A DNA stretch of 64,000 bases from Marisa cornuarietis (GCA_004794655.1 SMMW01000501.1:1341460-1405459); one strand, 5' to 3'; positions 33,010 to 57,000 are shown, numbered from the stretch's first letter. Notes: generated by a model from the letters alone, not told the origin. Numbers and translations are program-made.

Positions 33010-34012
33010 GTAGTGTGTTGTAGTAGTGTGATGCTATGAACGTGTGAACGTAACGTGGAGTGTGATGTAGTAGTGTGATGCTATGAGTGTTGTGTGTGAA
33101 CGTAACGTGGAGTGTGATGTAGTAGTGTGATGCTATGAGTTGTGTGTGAACGTAACGTGGAGTGTGATGTAGTAGTGTGATGCTATGAGTGTTGTGTGTG
33201 AACGTAACGTGGAGTGTGATGTAGTAGTGTGATGCTATGAGTTGTGTGTGAACGTAACGTGGAGTGTGATGTAGTAGTGTGATGCTATGAGTGTTGTGTG
33301 TGAACGTAACGTGGAGTGTGATGTAGTAGTGTGATGCTATGAGTGTTGTGTGTGAACGTAACGTGGAGTGTGATGTAGTAGTGTGATGCTATGAGTTGTG
33401 TGTGAACGTAACGTGGAGTGTGATGTAGTAGTGTGATGCTATGAGTTGTGTGTGAACGTAACGTGGAGTGTGATGTAGTAGTGTGATGCTATGAGTGTTG
33501 TGTGTGAACGTAACGTGGAGTGTGATGTAGTAGTGTGATGCTATGAGTGTTGTGTGTGAACGTAACGTGTAGTGTGAGGTAGTAGTGTGATGTATATAGT
33601 AGTGTGATGTAGTAGTGTGATGCTATGAGTGTTGTGTGTGAACGTAACGTGGAGTGTGATGTAGTAGTGTGATGTAGTAGTGTGATGCTATGAGTGTTGT
33701 GTGTGAACGTAACGTGGAGTGTGATGTAGTAGTGTGATGCTATGAGTGTTGTGTGTGAACGTAACGTGTAGTGTGAGGTAGTAGTGTGATGTATATAGTA
33801 GTGTGATGTAGTAGTGTGATGCTATGAGTGTTGTGTGTGAACGTAACGTGGAGTGTGAGGTAGTAGTGTGATGTATATAGTAGTGTGATGTAGTAGTGTG
33901 ATGCTATGAGTGTTGTGTGTGAATGTAACGTGGAGTGTGATGTAGTAGTGTGATGTAGTAGTGTGATGCTATGAGTGTTATGTGTGAATGTAACGTGGAG
34001 TGTGATGTAGTA
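33010..34012. repeat. About 50-52-bp minisatellite, roughly 18 units
   Basis: The unit is 'gtgtgatgctatgagtgttg', 'tgtgtgaacgtaacgtggag', 'tgtgatgtagta'. Units with and without a GT dinucleotide (gagtgttg or gagttg) alternate. Extra 'gtgatgtatatagta' inserts appear three times in the right half, giving a second-order repeat. No coding support. Confidence 0.95.
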
Positions 34013-34013
34013 G

Positions 34014-35353
34014 TTGTCGCGGATCGCCCCCAGCGTCGCCGATGCACGCTGACAGCCGCTCACACAGCCGGCACCAACACACACCCACTCACTCGGCCAG
34101 AGGCGGGACACGACGTACCTCACGAACATCTAATGAGCGTTGACCACAACAAAGACAAAATTAATGTAATAAATAAAAACTTGAATTACACGTGGTGAAG
34201 TAAACGTGGTAAACACATAGATGCATAAACACATAAGAGAAAACACAAGATCACGACCTTAACAAGGGGAATAATTAATAAAAACAAACACCCACACACA
34301 CTGCGGGACAGTACTGTCAGAGTTCTCCCCCCTTAGTACTCCAGGCTAACGTTACATGTAGAACACTTTGTAGTCCGAGCTGCCTTGTTGACCACACGTC
34401 ACAGGAGGAAGGACAGGACGACGACGGCGGCGAAATGAAGAAACGAATGGATGGACGAAAGAGAAGTCGAGACTCCGCACACACAGGGCCAGAAGAAATG
34501 AGATGACTGCAGGAACAAGGGCAAGTTCAACAAGAGGATCACATGAAGATAAGTCCAAAGGAAGACACGAGGAATATGACGAACGAGGAAGAATAACAGG
34601 AAACAAGCAACCAATAAGCAAGCCCACGTGGTTTGTGAAGTGTCCGACGGTTACCTGCTCGCGCGAGCAGCATTGTAAACCCACTCGGATCTCACACAGA
34701 CTCCGGTGGTCACCGACCGTTTACTGAATCCAGTGAAGTAACCAGCCCCACGGTTTTCCACTAGCTCCCGGCGGTCACTACTGGCTACTGTATCCTCCAA
34801 CAGGACCAGCCTCCCAGTGTACCCCTAGCTTGTGTGGTCACTACTGGCTACTGTATCCTCCAACAGGACCAGCCTCCCAGTGTATCCCTAGTTTGTGTGG
34901 TCACGACTGGCTACTGTATCCTCCAACAGGACCAGCCTCCCAGTGTACCTCTAGCTTGTGTGGTCACTCCTGGCTACTGCATGTATCCTCCAACAGTACC
35001 AGCCTCCCAGTGTACCCCTAGCTTGCCTGGTCACTCCTGGCTGCTGGGCAGACATTCGCACTGTGTCTAGGCGGTCTCTCACAACCTGCTTCTCTCAGCG
35101 CCTAGGAGGAACTGCCCCGAGGAACGTTCCACTCTGGGGTTCGCTACATTGTCTCCCAGGGGCTGTAGCCAATCGCCAGCGCCCACCTCACCCAAGTCAC
35201 GCTAACGCGCGTGCAGCTTTTGGCACCTAAAGTCTTGACAGGGTTGGGAGGGGCCAGGAACAGCGAACCCCCAATGCTAGAGAAATGCGCGAACTCAGCA
35301 CTGCAGCAGACGACGAGTGACGTAGAAAGGTCATGACGTCAAACCTTGCTACA
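34014..35353. mobile_element. Putative LTR-like element containing a minisatellite
   Basis: The stretch begins TGTCGCGGATCGCCCCC, similar to the LTR start at 60263 (TGTCACGGATCGACCC), and ends ...CCTTGCTACA, so TG...CA borders are possible. It follows the 33-kb minisatellite directly, which hides any target duplication. No PBS or polypurine tract is seen at 35354. An unrelated GC-rich segment remains an alternative. Confidence 0.35.
34790..35045. repeat. About 60-66-bp minisatellite, four copies
   Basis: The unit contains 'tcctccaacaggaccagcct', 'cccagtgtacccctagcttg' and 'tgtggtcactactggctact'. Four copies with minor changes, the last with a 'gcatg' insertion. Frames over it are open by chance. 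Confidence 0.9.
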
Positions 35354-35379
35354 CCGGATACATCAGTGACTAATTGCGT

Positions 35380-35780
35380 CAATGGGGCTGGAAGTGCTAC
35401 GCAATATAAAAGATCTCTGTAAAATCATCTTTGGTGACTGAGGGGTTAGAGATCCCTTAAGTGTAACCTAAAGGTGACAATATTTGTAAGTTATAGCTAA
35501 TGACTACACTAGTGATTGTCAGGTGGATTCTCTAGCCGGCTATCGTGTGTAAATAGGTCGTTCAGTGCCCCCCCCCCCCACACGCACACGCACATTGTTA
35601 AACATTTTCCCACCTGTTGGCTCGTGTGAAAGCGAATTTGATAATCGCCCGGAGACAGTGTCACAGAATGTAGTGAGAACTAGAGAATGTCACAAACTTA
35701 CAAATAAATAAGTATGGGAAGTAACTCCTATCTTCTCCAAAATGTAGTTTACACTTATTATTTCCCGTGGACCATGCGAA
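35380..35780. repeat. Dispersed repeat related to 629-690 and 5147-5325
   Basis: The left part ('tggggctggaagtgctac', 'aaaagatctctgtaaaatca') recurs at 629-685. The right part matches 5147-5325. A C-run and CA-type tract lie between them. This suggests one longer repeat whose two ends also occur separately elsewhere in the window. Confidence 0.55.
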
Positions 35781-36117
35781 TTTCATTACCACACCGAAGC
35801 ACACAAACGAGGTCTTTTATTTCTGACTAACAAATAAACGAACGATTAAAAATAATTTTTCTAGAATTACAATCGCAACATTAATTTTATTAATTTTACT
35901 AAATATGAGAAACACATTGCTTGGCCTAGTACTTCTCTCTTCTTACTTCATTCTCACAAGGTAGCAAGCAGGGGATCAACATACAACAGTCTCACTATTC
36001 CCCCAAAACATGACAACATTATATATATACACACACACAACAACACAATATTCAGTTATAATGATAGTAAGGAGAAAACACTGACCTTACTATGGCAATG
36101 CTGTTAATACTAGTAAA

Positions 36118-36385
36118 AAAGGTAAAGGTCATCCCATAACCTGTTCAGGTGGTTGGGGAGTGAGGTGTTAGAGACCCCACGTTTCTCGGGGCCAGCTATT
36201 ACATGAGGGTGGTGCCAGTCTCCTCTCCCTCGCTGCCTTGCCTTCCTAAACCCTCTATGGAGTCAGGTACCCATTCCCGTCAGCTGGGTCGACTAGGGGA
36301 AGTTTGCTGCGCTTATCGGGAATTGAACCAGCGCGCTCTCGGTTCGGACGCCAGCGCTCTAACCACTCGGCCACCCGCTTCCCCT
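36118..36385 (-). mobile_element. tRNA-derived SINE-2
   Basis: Read on the minus strand the head is 'gcgggtggccgagtggttag' with 'agcgc' (box A) and 'ggttcaattcc' (box B), resembling a Leu/Ser-type tRNA. A body of about 180 bp follows ('cccctagtcgacccagctga', 'gaatgggtacctgactcca') and the tail is an 'aaggt' repeat. There is no intact acceptor stem pairing or 3' CCA context for a real tRNA gene. Confidence 0.7.
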
Positions 36386-36389
36386 AATG

Positions 36390-37400
36390 TTAATACTAGC
36401 GACGCACGCGAATAATCCCTTTGAAATATGTTAATTACTAAAGACTAAACACTATAACAGGCATATAAATCTTCGTTGTCCGTCCCGCTACACTTGTAGG
36501 ACAGTGTCAAGGGAGTTAACTTTAACAATTAACCCCAAACATGAAGTGGAGTGTAACAGGCGGGGTGGAATCTTCCCGGTACCCGCTGACACCCGTTCAG
36601 TGAGCGACAGAAGGTGGGAGCAACACACGCCGTGCAGGTGAAGGAGAAGTAAACGCCTGTCACTGTCGGCTGGTGGTTGTTGTGGTCAACATGCAGGTGT
36701 CAGTGATGCGCGTGTGACTTTGTGTCTCATCGCTTGTGGTTGATGTTTACCAATTATGCTCTGATCTTGTAGTCGGGTGTCTCAAGTTGTGCAACGTACA
36801 TATAGGGAAATGCGGGTGGTCAAGGTGAAGTTAGTATGTAGCAGATACAAGATACATTTTGGAGCGGATAGTGGAATTGTGAGTCAAGCTCTGGAGGGTA
36901 GGCACAACAGGGAAACAAGAACGAGATGCCATGTGAAAGACTTCACGTTTTCTGCAATTTTTTACAGGCCTGTTGCTTTATGTAACCAGATTATTATAAC
37001 CAGATGCATGTGAAGCTTTCCGCCATGGTTTCGCTTCAGTGGGGTGGGGAACATCTGCTGCGCTGCGCTGCACGTGCGAGTCACATTCAGAATGAATGAC
37101 AGTTGAATAGTTCAATAGTAATGCTATTTTCATGTTGGGGATGGATACACAGTAGTAGACTCTTTTCAACCAGTCAGGCCTACTGGGGTGAGTCGGTAAC
37201 TAGAACTCGCTCTGTCGGAAATTGATTATTGTTGTATCCATCACTCATTTGGGGAGCCAGAAGGGGCGCGGTGACGACACAGCCGCCATGTTGGCAGAAG
37301 TGATGTCACCCATGGGAGCGTCCATGTTGGTGGAAGTGAGGTGATGTCCGATGTGGCCATCTTGGTGAAGCCTTATCCGGAGCGGCCATGTTGGTAAAGT
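36390..37400. other. Unassigned stretch without recognised gene
   Basis: No domain or exon. At 37280-37395 a short imperfect motif 'ccatgttggtgaagt' is repeated four times. Confidence 0.4.
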
Positions 37401-37407
37401 CACATAA

Positions 37408-37620
37408 TACTAATAGTGAAGATTTGTATAACACATATTGACACTCATAGAGAGCATGCTCTTAGCGCTTAAAACGAGGAAGAGACGTGGACTACATGGA
37501 TAGAACACGAGGGACGGAAAAATAAACAACAGTACTGACGACAAACAGAAAACAGAAAACAAAGATAGAAAACACAAAAAGACACCAAGTAACAAAAGCA
37601 AAGAAAATATAGCGATGCTG
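37408..37620 (-). mobile_element. LINE-A 3' UTR fragment, minus strand
   Basis: Inverse of 8370-8587: 'cacatattgacactcataga', 'gagcatgctcttagcgctta', then 'cgagggacgg'. It is truncated to the UTR. It lies just left of the gene B duplication unit. Confidence 0.7.
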
Positions 37621-37946
37621 CATGTGTGAATCGGTCACATGACTGGACTAGCAACTCGTAGCACAGTCCACCTTGTTGTTTGTCCTGATGTTTTGTTTGT
37701 TTATGTTTCTATGAAATACTCTTTCATTTTTGTGTTTTGTGTCACCGCTAATATTGAGCAAGCAGCGCAGCAACCTCTACACTCATTTTACAGACTTTTC
37801 TCAACTAGATAAACATGGTGAGCGTTTGATAACAGATCGTTTAGAGCGATAATTTTCTTGCAAATGGTTGTGTAATAATGGAGATTCCGCCCCAACAAGG
37901 TTTGCTCGCTTACCTACATGTACAGCGCCTTCAATTAGGCTGATGC

Positions 37947-37947
<1 letters not shown>

Positions 37948-38010
<63 letters not shown>
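37948..38010. repeat. (CTTT)n microsatellite (B counterpart of 9285-9404)
   Basis: Tetranucleotide run preceded by the same 'cgccttcaattaggctgatgct' flank as in A. Confidence 0.95.
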
Positions 38011-38153
38011 ATTCTGTATGACGCATGTGGTTTGTGACTATGGGACTTAAGTATTTCAACGATTCTGTGAACACCTGGCGGTGGACGTGAGGTGCAGTAG
38101 GTGAAAGCGAATGTGAGGAAGAAAGTGACGACTACACACATACAACTGTAGTG

Positions 38154-38159
38154 TTTATT
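38154..38159 (-). promoter_or_regulatory. Likely poly(A) signal of FReD gene B
   Basis: AATAAA on the minus strand, 161 bp downstream of the stop, identical in placement to gene A. Confidence 0.6.
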
Positions 38160-38319
38160 GGTAAATTGGTTTCCACTGTGTGTGAAATACCATAAAATAA
38201 AATGCCTGACTAGACAGTACAGTAGTCAAGTCTCTGCTATTATCCTCAGTGTCATTGTACTACAGTTAGTACTGTCATCCAGTACAGGATGCACTGAGTT
38301 GAGGGGAGACCAGGCGGTG

Positions 38320-50389
<12,070 letters not shown>

Positions 50390-50639
50390 CTATGTTATCA
50401 TGGCTTGATGGTATCTGAAATCATTGATAGACCCTGTAATGCGAGATGTCAAACTGTCTTCACTCCGCCTCCCATGTCGCCACGTGTTCTCACCCGTGTT
50501 TTGATTTGTGGCTTTATTGTTGTTCTATCGTGAGGCTGATCTGGACGATGGCTTATACTCTCAGCTTTTTAGTGTTTAGGCAGTCGACAGAAATCATTCA
50601 GGCGACAAAATGTCTGATTACAACTGATGAACGATAGGA

Positions 50640-50880
50640 CTTCTCTCTCAATGTTTCTGTATTAAACATTCTCTGGTCCCTGAGCATGGGTTGGTGATTG
50701 CCCAGTCCTCTGTCAAAGATCTCTTGAGGCGAGTAAATGTTATCAAGGCTCCTGGTCCAGATGGTTTTCTTTGCTTATTGCTGAGATTTATTGAGACCAT
50801 GCCAAATGAATACCAATACTACACCTAGAAGCGTATGGGTTTTTACTATGTTTACAGGTTGAGTAGTTGCATGGTATGTG
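50640..50880 (+). mobile_element. LINE-C remnant (B counterpart of 24600-25450)
   Basis: 'tctggtccctgagcatggg', 'cctctgtcaaagatctcttg' and 'aggcgagtaaatgttatcaa' match 24620-24690, with code for SSVKDLLRRVNVIKAPGPDG. It then jumps to 'ttttctttgcttattgctga' and the flank seen at 25345-25440. It marks the right edge of the A/B duplication. Confidence 0.65.
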
Positions 50881-51380
50881 ACAGGAAAGGGCCAGCGTCT
50901 GTGGAGGTCACGATCGGTTGTCTTCACAGTCCACACTTCGTGTCCAGCGTTCAGAGCTAACTACCCCGGTAGAGAGAGTGTGTTGGTAGGGAGAGGGGTA
51001 CATTGGTGGCCCCTAGAGCCTTAAAGTACGGACTCCTGAACCCTGGGGTAGACGACACCACATGCCTGGCCGGCTGCCCCTCAAAGTACTAGCTGTCTGT
51101 GCTGTGTTTTACTTCATAAATCCTCCCTTCACTAACCCCTCCCCTCAATAACCTCACCCCTCACTAAGCCCGTTCCAGAGAAAGCAAATAACGAGAGGTT
51201 TCACTTCTTTATGCTCACTTGCTTAAAAAAAAAAAACATTGATTCACTTGCGTCTCTTCAAAACTCGATCCTACACGACAGCCGTGATAGGAAATGACTT
51301 TCATTTAAGAACAGGTTTTTATATCTTCTTTTTAGGGGAATCGGTTAGATGAGGGGAGTTTGGGAGAGTTGGAATACAAG
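50881..51380. other. Unassigned stretch without recognised gene
   Basis: No domain, exon or repeat end is visible in these 500 bp. Confidence 0.4.
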
Positions 51381-52590
51381 TGTAACCGGACTGACCGGTC
51401 GCTACTACACTTACACTGCCCTAGCGCCATAAATCAGTCCATTCATCTTTCTTTTCCCAGGGGAGAGGACGGAAGTTTCCAAGGAGAACTTTCTTTCTAA
51501 AGTTCTGGCTCTCGTTAGTCGGGTGCCTTGTCTCATATACTGCCTAGCGTTGTCTTCTTTTTTCCATCTACGGCACCCGCACTCAGCCGACCTTGGAGTC
51601 CACAAAAGACCTGCTTGTCTCTAAACCAAAGTGTGTTCTCTGCGGTGTATCTCTCATCTCCTTGATCTTCGTGTGAGTTCCGCTGCTCGACACAATGACA
51701 ATGGACGACACAATTTCTTTCTCTCCACTGATTCTCATTCATCTCGTTCACACGATGACGACACATACATCACGCTAGCATACGGACTAAGACACTTACA
51801 CAAATGAGTAAGTTCAGAGACATAAATTGTATTTACATTATTTACACCTACAGCTGCTATTATTCCTATTCTAACTAACCTACCTAGCTAAATCCTAACA
51901 CCTAACTCCCTGGGGTGGGATAAAGAGGGGGTGGAGCAACGAGAGCCTCCTTTCAGCGGACCAAGCTACCTTGCGGTAGACTTGATACTTCTCTCGCACT
52001 CAGGTGGGGGTGGGGGGCAAGGTTGGGGAGGTAGTTGAGGTGATGAGAGCCTCTTTTCAGCGGACCAAGCTACCTTGCGGCAGACTTGATACTTCTCTCG
52101 AACCTCGAACCACCAGTTTACTGCTCGTCCAAGCAGGACCAGTCGCCTTTCGACAAACAGGTCCAGAGACTGTTGTTGTTGTTGTTTATTTAGTTGGAAA
52201 GTGCTTCCACCTTGCGGTGATTTTGCACTAAGGGGGGTAAGGGAGGGGGGAGTCGACAGAGAGTACCCGGAGAAAACCCCCGCCGCCCAGCCCTGCGAAC
52301 AGGTGTCACATACAAAGGGTGTCCCGAGATGAGATCTGAACCCCTAGCCGCTCACTGCAGTGGTGACAAGCGAGTGTTTTAACCACTACACTACCGGGGG
52401 CCCTACTGGTCCAGAGACCGACTTTTCTCTGGTATTTATACGGAAATAGCTGGGTGCTACGTCACCCGTTGTGTGGTCAGCCTGCCTCGCGATGCTCCGC
52501 TCACGCGACTAAGAGTGGGGTGGAAGGGGGTGCAGGGTGGAAGGGAGAAAGCAACGTCAGTGGTACAAGCTGTCTAGCGCTCCCGCTACA
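51381..52590 (-). mobile_element. 3' LTR of a minus-strand Ty3/gypsy-like element
   Basis: On the minus strand it starts TGTAGCGGGAGCGC and ends GTCCGGTTACA, so it has TG...CA borders. It is preceded (to the right) by the purine tract GAGGAAAGGGGAA at 52591-52603, as expected for a polypurine primer. It contains a SINE-1 insertion. Internal direct repeats occur ('agagcctc.tttcagcggacc', 'aagctaccttgcgg.agactt'). The gag and pol remnants at 54290-55575 lie on the same strand in the correct order. Confidence 0.65.
52165..52405 (-). mobile_element. SINE-1 inside the LTR
   Basis: The most complete copy. On the minus strand it has head 'ccggtagtgtagtggttaaa', box B 'ggttcagatctc', body 'ttttctccgggtactctctg', 'aaggtggaagcactttccaa' and a CAA-repeat tail. 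Confidence 0.75.
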
Positions 52591-52604
52591 TTCCCCTTTC
52601 CTCA
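52591..52604 (-). promoter_or_regulatory. Polypurine tract of the LTR element
   Basis: GAGGAAAGGGGAA on the minus strand, directly next to the TG of the LTR. This is the expected primer site for plus-strand DNA synthesis. Confidence 0.6.
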
Positions 52605-53100
52605 GACCTAATGTACCTACTAAAAAGTAAATTAGTCCAAAAATAAAAGAACTGCAACACATCTTCTAAAATATAAACATGTCAAACATTCATAGTTGAA
52701 AGTTTTGCAAATCGTCAACATGTGCCAAAAAAAAAAAAAAGAGAGAAAACATCGTTCAGTCCATGAATCTTTTTTTTTCTTCTTCTTCACAATGTTCATC
52801 AAAGCATAACACCAGAATCTTCTCCAGTGTCTGTAGAACACTTGTACCGCTTGCGATCGGTCACTCGGTGGTCACTCTGTCACGTGCAGGAGGCGTACGG
52901 GAGGCGCTTCACTTTTCGGGCTCCACAGCTTCCCGGCCTAGCGCGTGGTGGCGTCCTTGGTAACCTGGCAGGGCACTGGGAGTTTAATTGGTGGTGATGT
53001 CATGTTCCACTCACGAGTCGTTCTCTTCCCACCAACACCTGACTGCACAGTCCTTCAAGCAGGGCTGGACAGGTTCACACCTTTCTCTCCTGCAGAGTAT

Positions 53101-54202
53101 GGGGCGCCAAGAGGGGAATTTTCTAAAATTTGCTATTTCTAGCTTTACATTGCATTTTATACTTAAGGATTGCATTTTATATTTATACAATTCATTCTAT
53201 ACTTATAGATTGCATTCTATAGCTATACATTGCATTCTATAATTATACATTGCAATGTATAGCTAGAGAGAGAAAAAATCGGTAAAACAATCGGTGCGCT
53301 CGTAGCAATGGCCTTCTTCGTTCTTGTGCAACTACAAAACTATGCAGTTCAAGAGGAAAACTATAAGTCTAAGGGTCGAGTAGAACAGAACCCCAACCCC
53401 CTTTGTTTTTTTAACGTCTGACTATCCGCATTTTCTTCCAAACAGAATACGAGAGGGAAGGAGATTTCGTGCGCATGGCATTCAGCACTCACTCAGCTTG
53501 ACGGCGGTCTGGTCCCTAATTTATTGCAGGTAGTGGGGTGGCCATAGTGTCTCGTATTGCGCCCTGCCCTTCCCTTTGTCTGGTAAAAGTTGACACATTT
53601 CAAGACTTACAAGTAATAGGATTACAGAAGGAGAAAGCGAGGTTAACAGACGGTCACTGGATTCATTGCACATTTGAACAAAACAACACATTCTGCGACC
53701 AAAACTTTTTTGTCTCTACGATCCCATGCTAATCAAAAATGAAGTTGCAGACGACTCTCCGGCCATTGCTACGAGCGCACTGATTGGTTGGTCTTTGACC
53801 TTCTTTTCCCATATGCAAATGAGCCAGCCTCGTTCCGTATACATTGCAAGTCAGAATTTAAGTTATAGAATGCAATCTATAAATATAGATTTCAAATGTA
53901 TAGCTAGAATGCATTCTATAGCTAAAGAATTGAAAGATATATATAAAATGAATTGGATAGCAACTTCTGAGTATAATATAAATGAAACACTTCGGTTTTT
54001 ACCGAGTTTTTCTCTCTCTAGCTATACATTGCAATGTATAATTATACATGTATAGCTATAGAATGCAATCTATAAGTATAGAATGAATTGTAAAAATATA
54101 AAATACAATCTATAAGTATAAAATACAATATATAGCTATACATTGCATTTTATAATTATACATTATACAGCAAATTTGATAAAATTCCCCTCTTGGCGCC
54201 CC
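53101..54202. mobile_element. 1.1-kb inverted-repeat (foldback-type) element
   Basis: The ends are ggggcgccaagaggggaatt and its inverse, aattcccctcttggcgcccc. The inner arms are built of short 'tatacattgcattctata' units in inverted arrangement. A second inverted pair ('gcgctcgtagcaatggcc' at 53298 and its inverse at 53762) continues the symmetry, leaving only about 430 bp of unique centre (53320-53750). No transposase was seen. I could not define a clean target duplication. It sits inside the LTR element. Confidence 0.75.
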
Positions 54203-54289
54203 ACAATTTTCTGCCATACCAGGCCAGTACACGCGGAGTTTGACACTGGAGCTACCAGCAGTAATATTTCTATATCAGAAGGGACCTCT

Positions 54290-55575
54290 TTAGAAGTACA
54301 GCACTATCCTCAGACTATCCCACTGAGCTAATAGTGTTCTAGCAGAGGAGCTATACTTAGAAATCTCTTCTCTAGGTGGCTTATCTACCTTTTTCCTATG
54401 GTACACCACAATGGCGACTACAGGATCTTCTCTCTGGAGCTCAACTAGTTTTTCACGAGACCAATTCTCTACCCAGTCACTTCTACAGGGTCTACACACA
54501 GACACACTAGGAACACACACAGAACTACTGTCACTAACTACTTCATTAGCTTCAGCCTCTCTCTGTTCACACTGTTCCTCTATCATACAGGGATTACATT
54601 CTGGCACACCACTGACAGCAGGGACACACACAGAACTACTGTCGCCAACTACCTCTGTGGCTTCAGCCTCCTTCTGTTCACAACACTGTCCCTCTACCTC
54701 TCTGTCCTCTACAGACATACCAGACACGCCCTCCTGTGTGCTGCCCTCGGACACGTCAGCGGAGGTAACATCATCACTCGCAGGTGCCGCCCGCTCGCTG
54801 TGTGCAACCTCGCCAGTCCTACCTGTATCACCTGTCCTGCTCGCCGCGTGGCTTTGGCTGTCGCTCACAGGTACAACACGCACCAGAATTACTCTGCATG
54901 TCGCTAGCTGAACCCTGAACGGTCAAGCCTTGACCACGCGCACGCGCACGAGTCAGTACCCTCATCTGTTCCTTACTATCGTTACTCGCTACCACTTTCG
55001 CACTTGTGACGGATGTCTCTCTCGCTAAACTGACCTTCTGACCTGTGTCTACACGGGTCCTGTCGACACCCGTCCCTCCTCTCCGGGTCCAGTGCGGGAC
55101 TCTTTCGAGTTTTCCCAACACGCTTTCATTGCGAGCCGCTGTCACCGTCTGAGTTACTGGATGTGGACACTGGGCCTTCGTGAACTGTCGTGAACTGTGA
55201 CCCTTCTCGCCACACCTGTAACAAGTCACAGGACTGTTCTTGTCCTTTCCTCTAGTCTTACCACCTACTGCCTTCTGTGACAACTGTTCTAGCGTGCTAG
55301 ACACTAACCTACTAAGGTCTTGGAATGCCTTCAGTAGTTCACTTTCTGATGTGTTTTCACGAATACTTCTAACAGCTTCTTGATCCTCAGGTTTCCTACT
55401 TTCAAACCTCTCATCAAACGACTCGAACTCGCTAGCCAGAGCTACGGCTTCGTGAATGGACGAGGGGTGATTGAACTGAACATGCCTCATCAAGTCCTTG
55501 GATGGAAGTCCACTTTCAAACTGATCAACAACTATGATTTCTCTTCCTTCTGATGGCATGTTGGGGTATGCTTTA
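54290..55575 (-). pseudogene. Ty3/gypsy-like gag and pol remnants
   Basis: The minus frame at 54828-55575 carries gag with a zinc knuckle (CYRCGEKGHSSRQFTKAQC; the usual CX2CX4HX4C spacing is disturbed by an extra stretch after His) and a preceding capsid-like helix region. The frame at 54290-54883 holds the pol linker between RNase H and integrase (WSREKLVELQREDPVV, then KPPREEISKYS and AQWDSLRIV). Protease, RT and integrase are missing, so a large internal deletion joins gag to the linker. The gag N-terminus is cut off by the hAT end at 55579. Confidence 0.75.
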
Positions 55576-55578
55576 GCA

Positions 55579-57000
55579 CAGGGGTGGGCAAAATACGGCC
55601 CGCCTCGCCGTTTCATACGCCCGCCAAAACATATAAGATTTTTTTAATATTCACAAAATTTGACAGTTTTCAACCGAAACTCTGTTTGGTGCCGCCGCGA
55701 ATTATGATTCCACTTTTATGCGTTTTACTGTGAGAGCCGGCAACGCGCATGCGTACTCAGTGCGGAAATCCCCAACTGCAGCACTCGGAAACCCGCATAT
55801 CAGTACACGTTGCCGACATGAGTAAAAGCATGAATCCTTCAAACAAACGTAAAGTTGATACGGAATGTCGAGTGTTTAATGAAGAATGGACACATAAATA
55901 TTTCTTTTGTAAAACGGACGATAAGGCAGTGTGCTTACTGTGTTGCGAAACGATTGCTGTTTTCAAGGAGTTTAATTTAAAGCGACACCATCAAACGAAA
56001 CATCGCGAATTTGGCAGCAAATTTTCTGAAGAAGAATGAAAGAAAAAAGCTGCGGAGTATGTTGCAAAGCTCAAGAAACAACAGACTATATTTTCCAAAC
56101 AATCAACCATCCAGGATAGTGCAACGGAGGCTAGTTTCATGGTAGCATATAATATTGCAAAATGCAACAAGCCCTTTTCAGACGGGGAGTTCATAAAAAA
56201 GTGCATGGTCGATTGCGCAAGTGTCGTGTGTCCAGAAATCAGAAATACATTTAAAAACATTTCATTATCAAGGCGGACTGTTGTGATCAACGATGAACTC
56301 ATACAACAGCTGGACACTGCAAGCCGTGATTTGGTGTGGTATTCATTGGCATTAGATGAGAGCACAGATAATGAAGACACCACACAACTGCTCATCTTTA
56401 TCCGTGGAATTGACAATACTTTTACCATCACAGAAGAATCGTTAAGCATGGAATCAATGAAAAATACAACTGGTCAGGACTTGTTTGAGTGTGCAGTAGA
56501 CTGTGTGCAAAAAAGAGGATTGTCATGGGATAGGATGGCCAGTATCACCACATCCTTCACTAGCAAAAACATAGGAATGGTGAAACGTTTGAAAGACAAA
56601 TTAACAACTGAAAATCCAGGCAGTGATATTTTATCATTTCACTCTATTTTGCATCAAGAAAGTTTGTGCAAATCAGCATTGGATATTAAGCACGTGATTG
56701 AACCTGTGATAAGTGTTGTGAATATTATTAAATCAAAAGCGCTCAACCACCGGAAGTTTGAGTCTCTGCTGGAGGATTTGGCGGCAGAATATGAAGACGT
56801 TCTTTACCACAACAATGGGGCAAACATATATACATATATATGAGAATATATTATCATCTAGTAATTGTCAATTGTCAACCTTTCATAGTGGATTTGGAAT
56901 GGAGAAAACTGTCGGCTTAGCATTTGAGACTTTTTCTGGTTTTGACAGTTGTGTTGACTCATTGAAAGTAGCCCTTTCTATACACATCAGATGGTGTAAG
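55579..57000 (+). pseudogene. Truncated hAT transposase (GTF2IRD2/ZBED-like)
   Basis: Left end CAGGGGTGGGCAAAAT is a typical hAT terminal sequence. The plus frame from 55819 encodes a BED/C2H2-like finger (WTHKYFFC, VCLLCCETI, LKRHHQTKH). After a TGA at 56037-56039 the same frame continues: LDESTDNEDTTQLLIFIRGI is the first RNase H-like strand with the catalytic Asp, and SFHSILHQESLCKSALDIKH matches the family. It stops after DVLYHNN, so the C-terminal RNase H part and the hAT dimerisation region are gone. One nonsense codon plus 3' truncation make it non-functional. The right end was not found. Confidence 0.85.

Noticed and set aside
36305..36385. tRNA gene (Leu/Ser-like)
   Set aside because: Box A and B are present but they are followed by a SINE body and tail. 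Acceptor-stem pairing is not evident.
54411..54911. Plus-strand Ser/Thr-rich 166-codon frame as a mucin-like gene
   Set aside because: It is antisense to the pol linker of the gypsy-like element.
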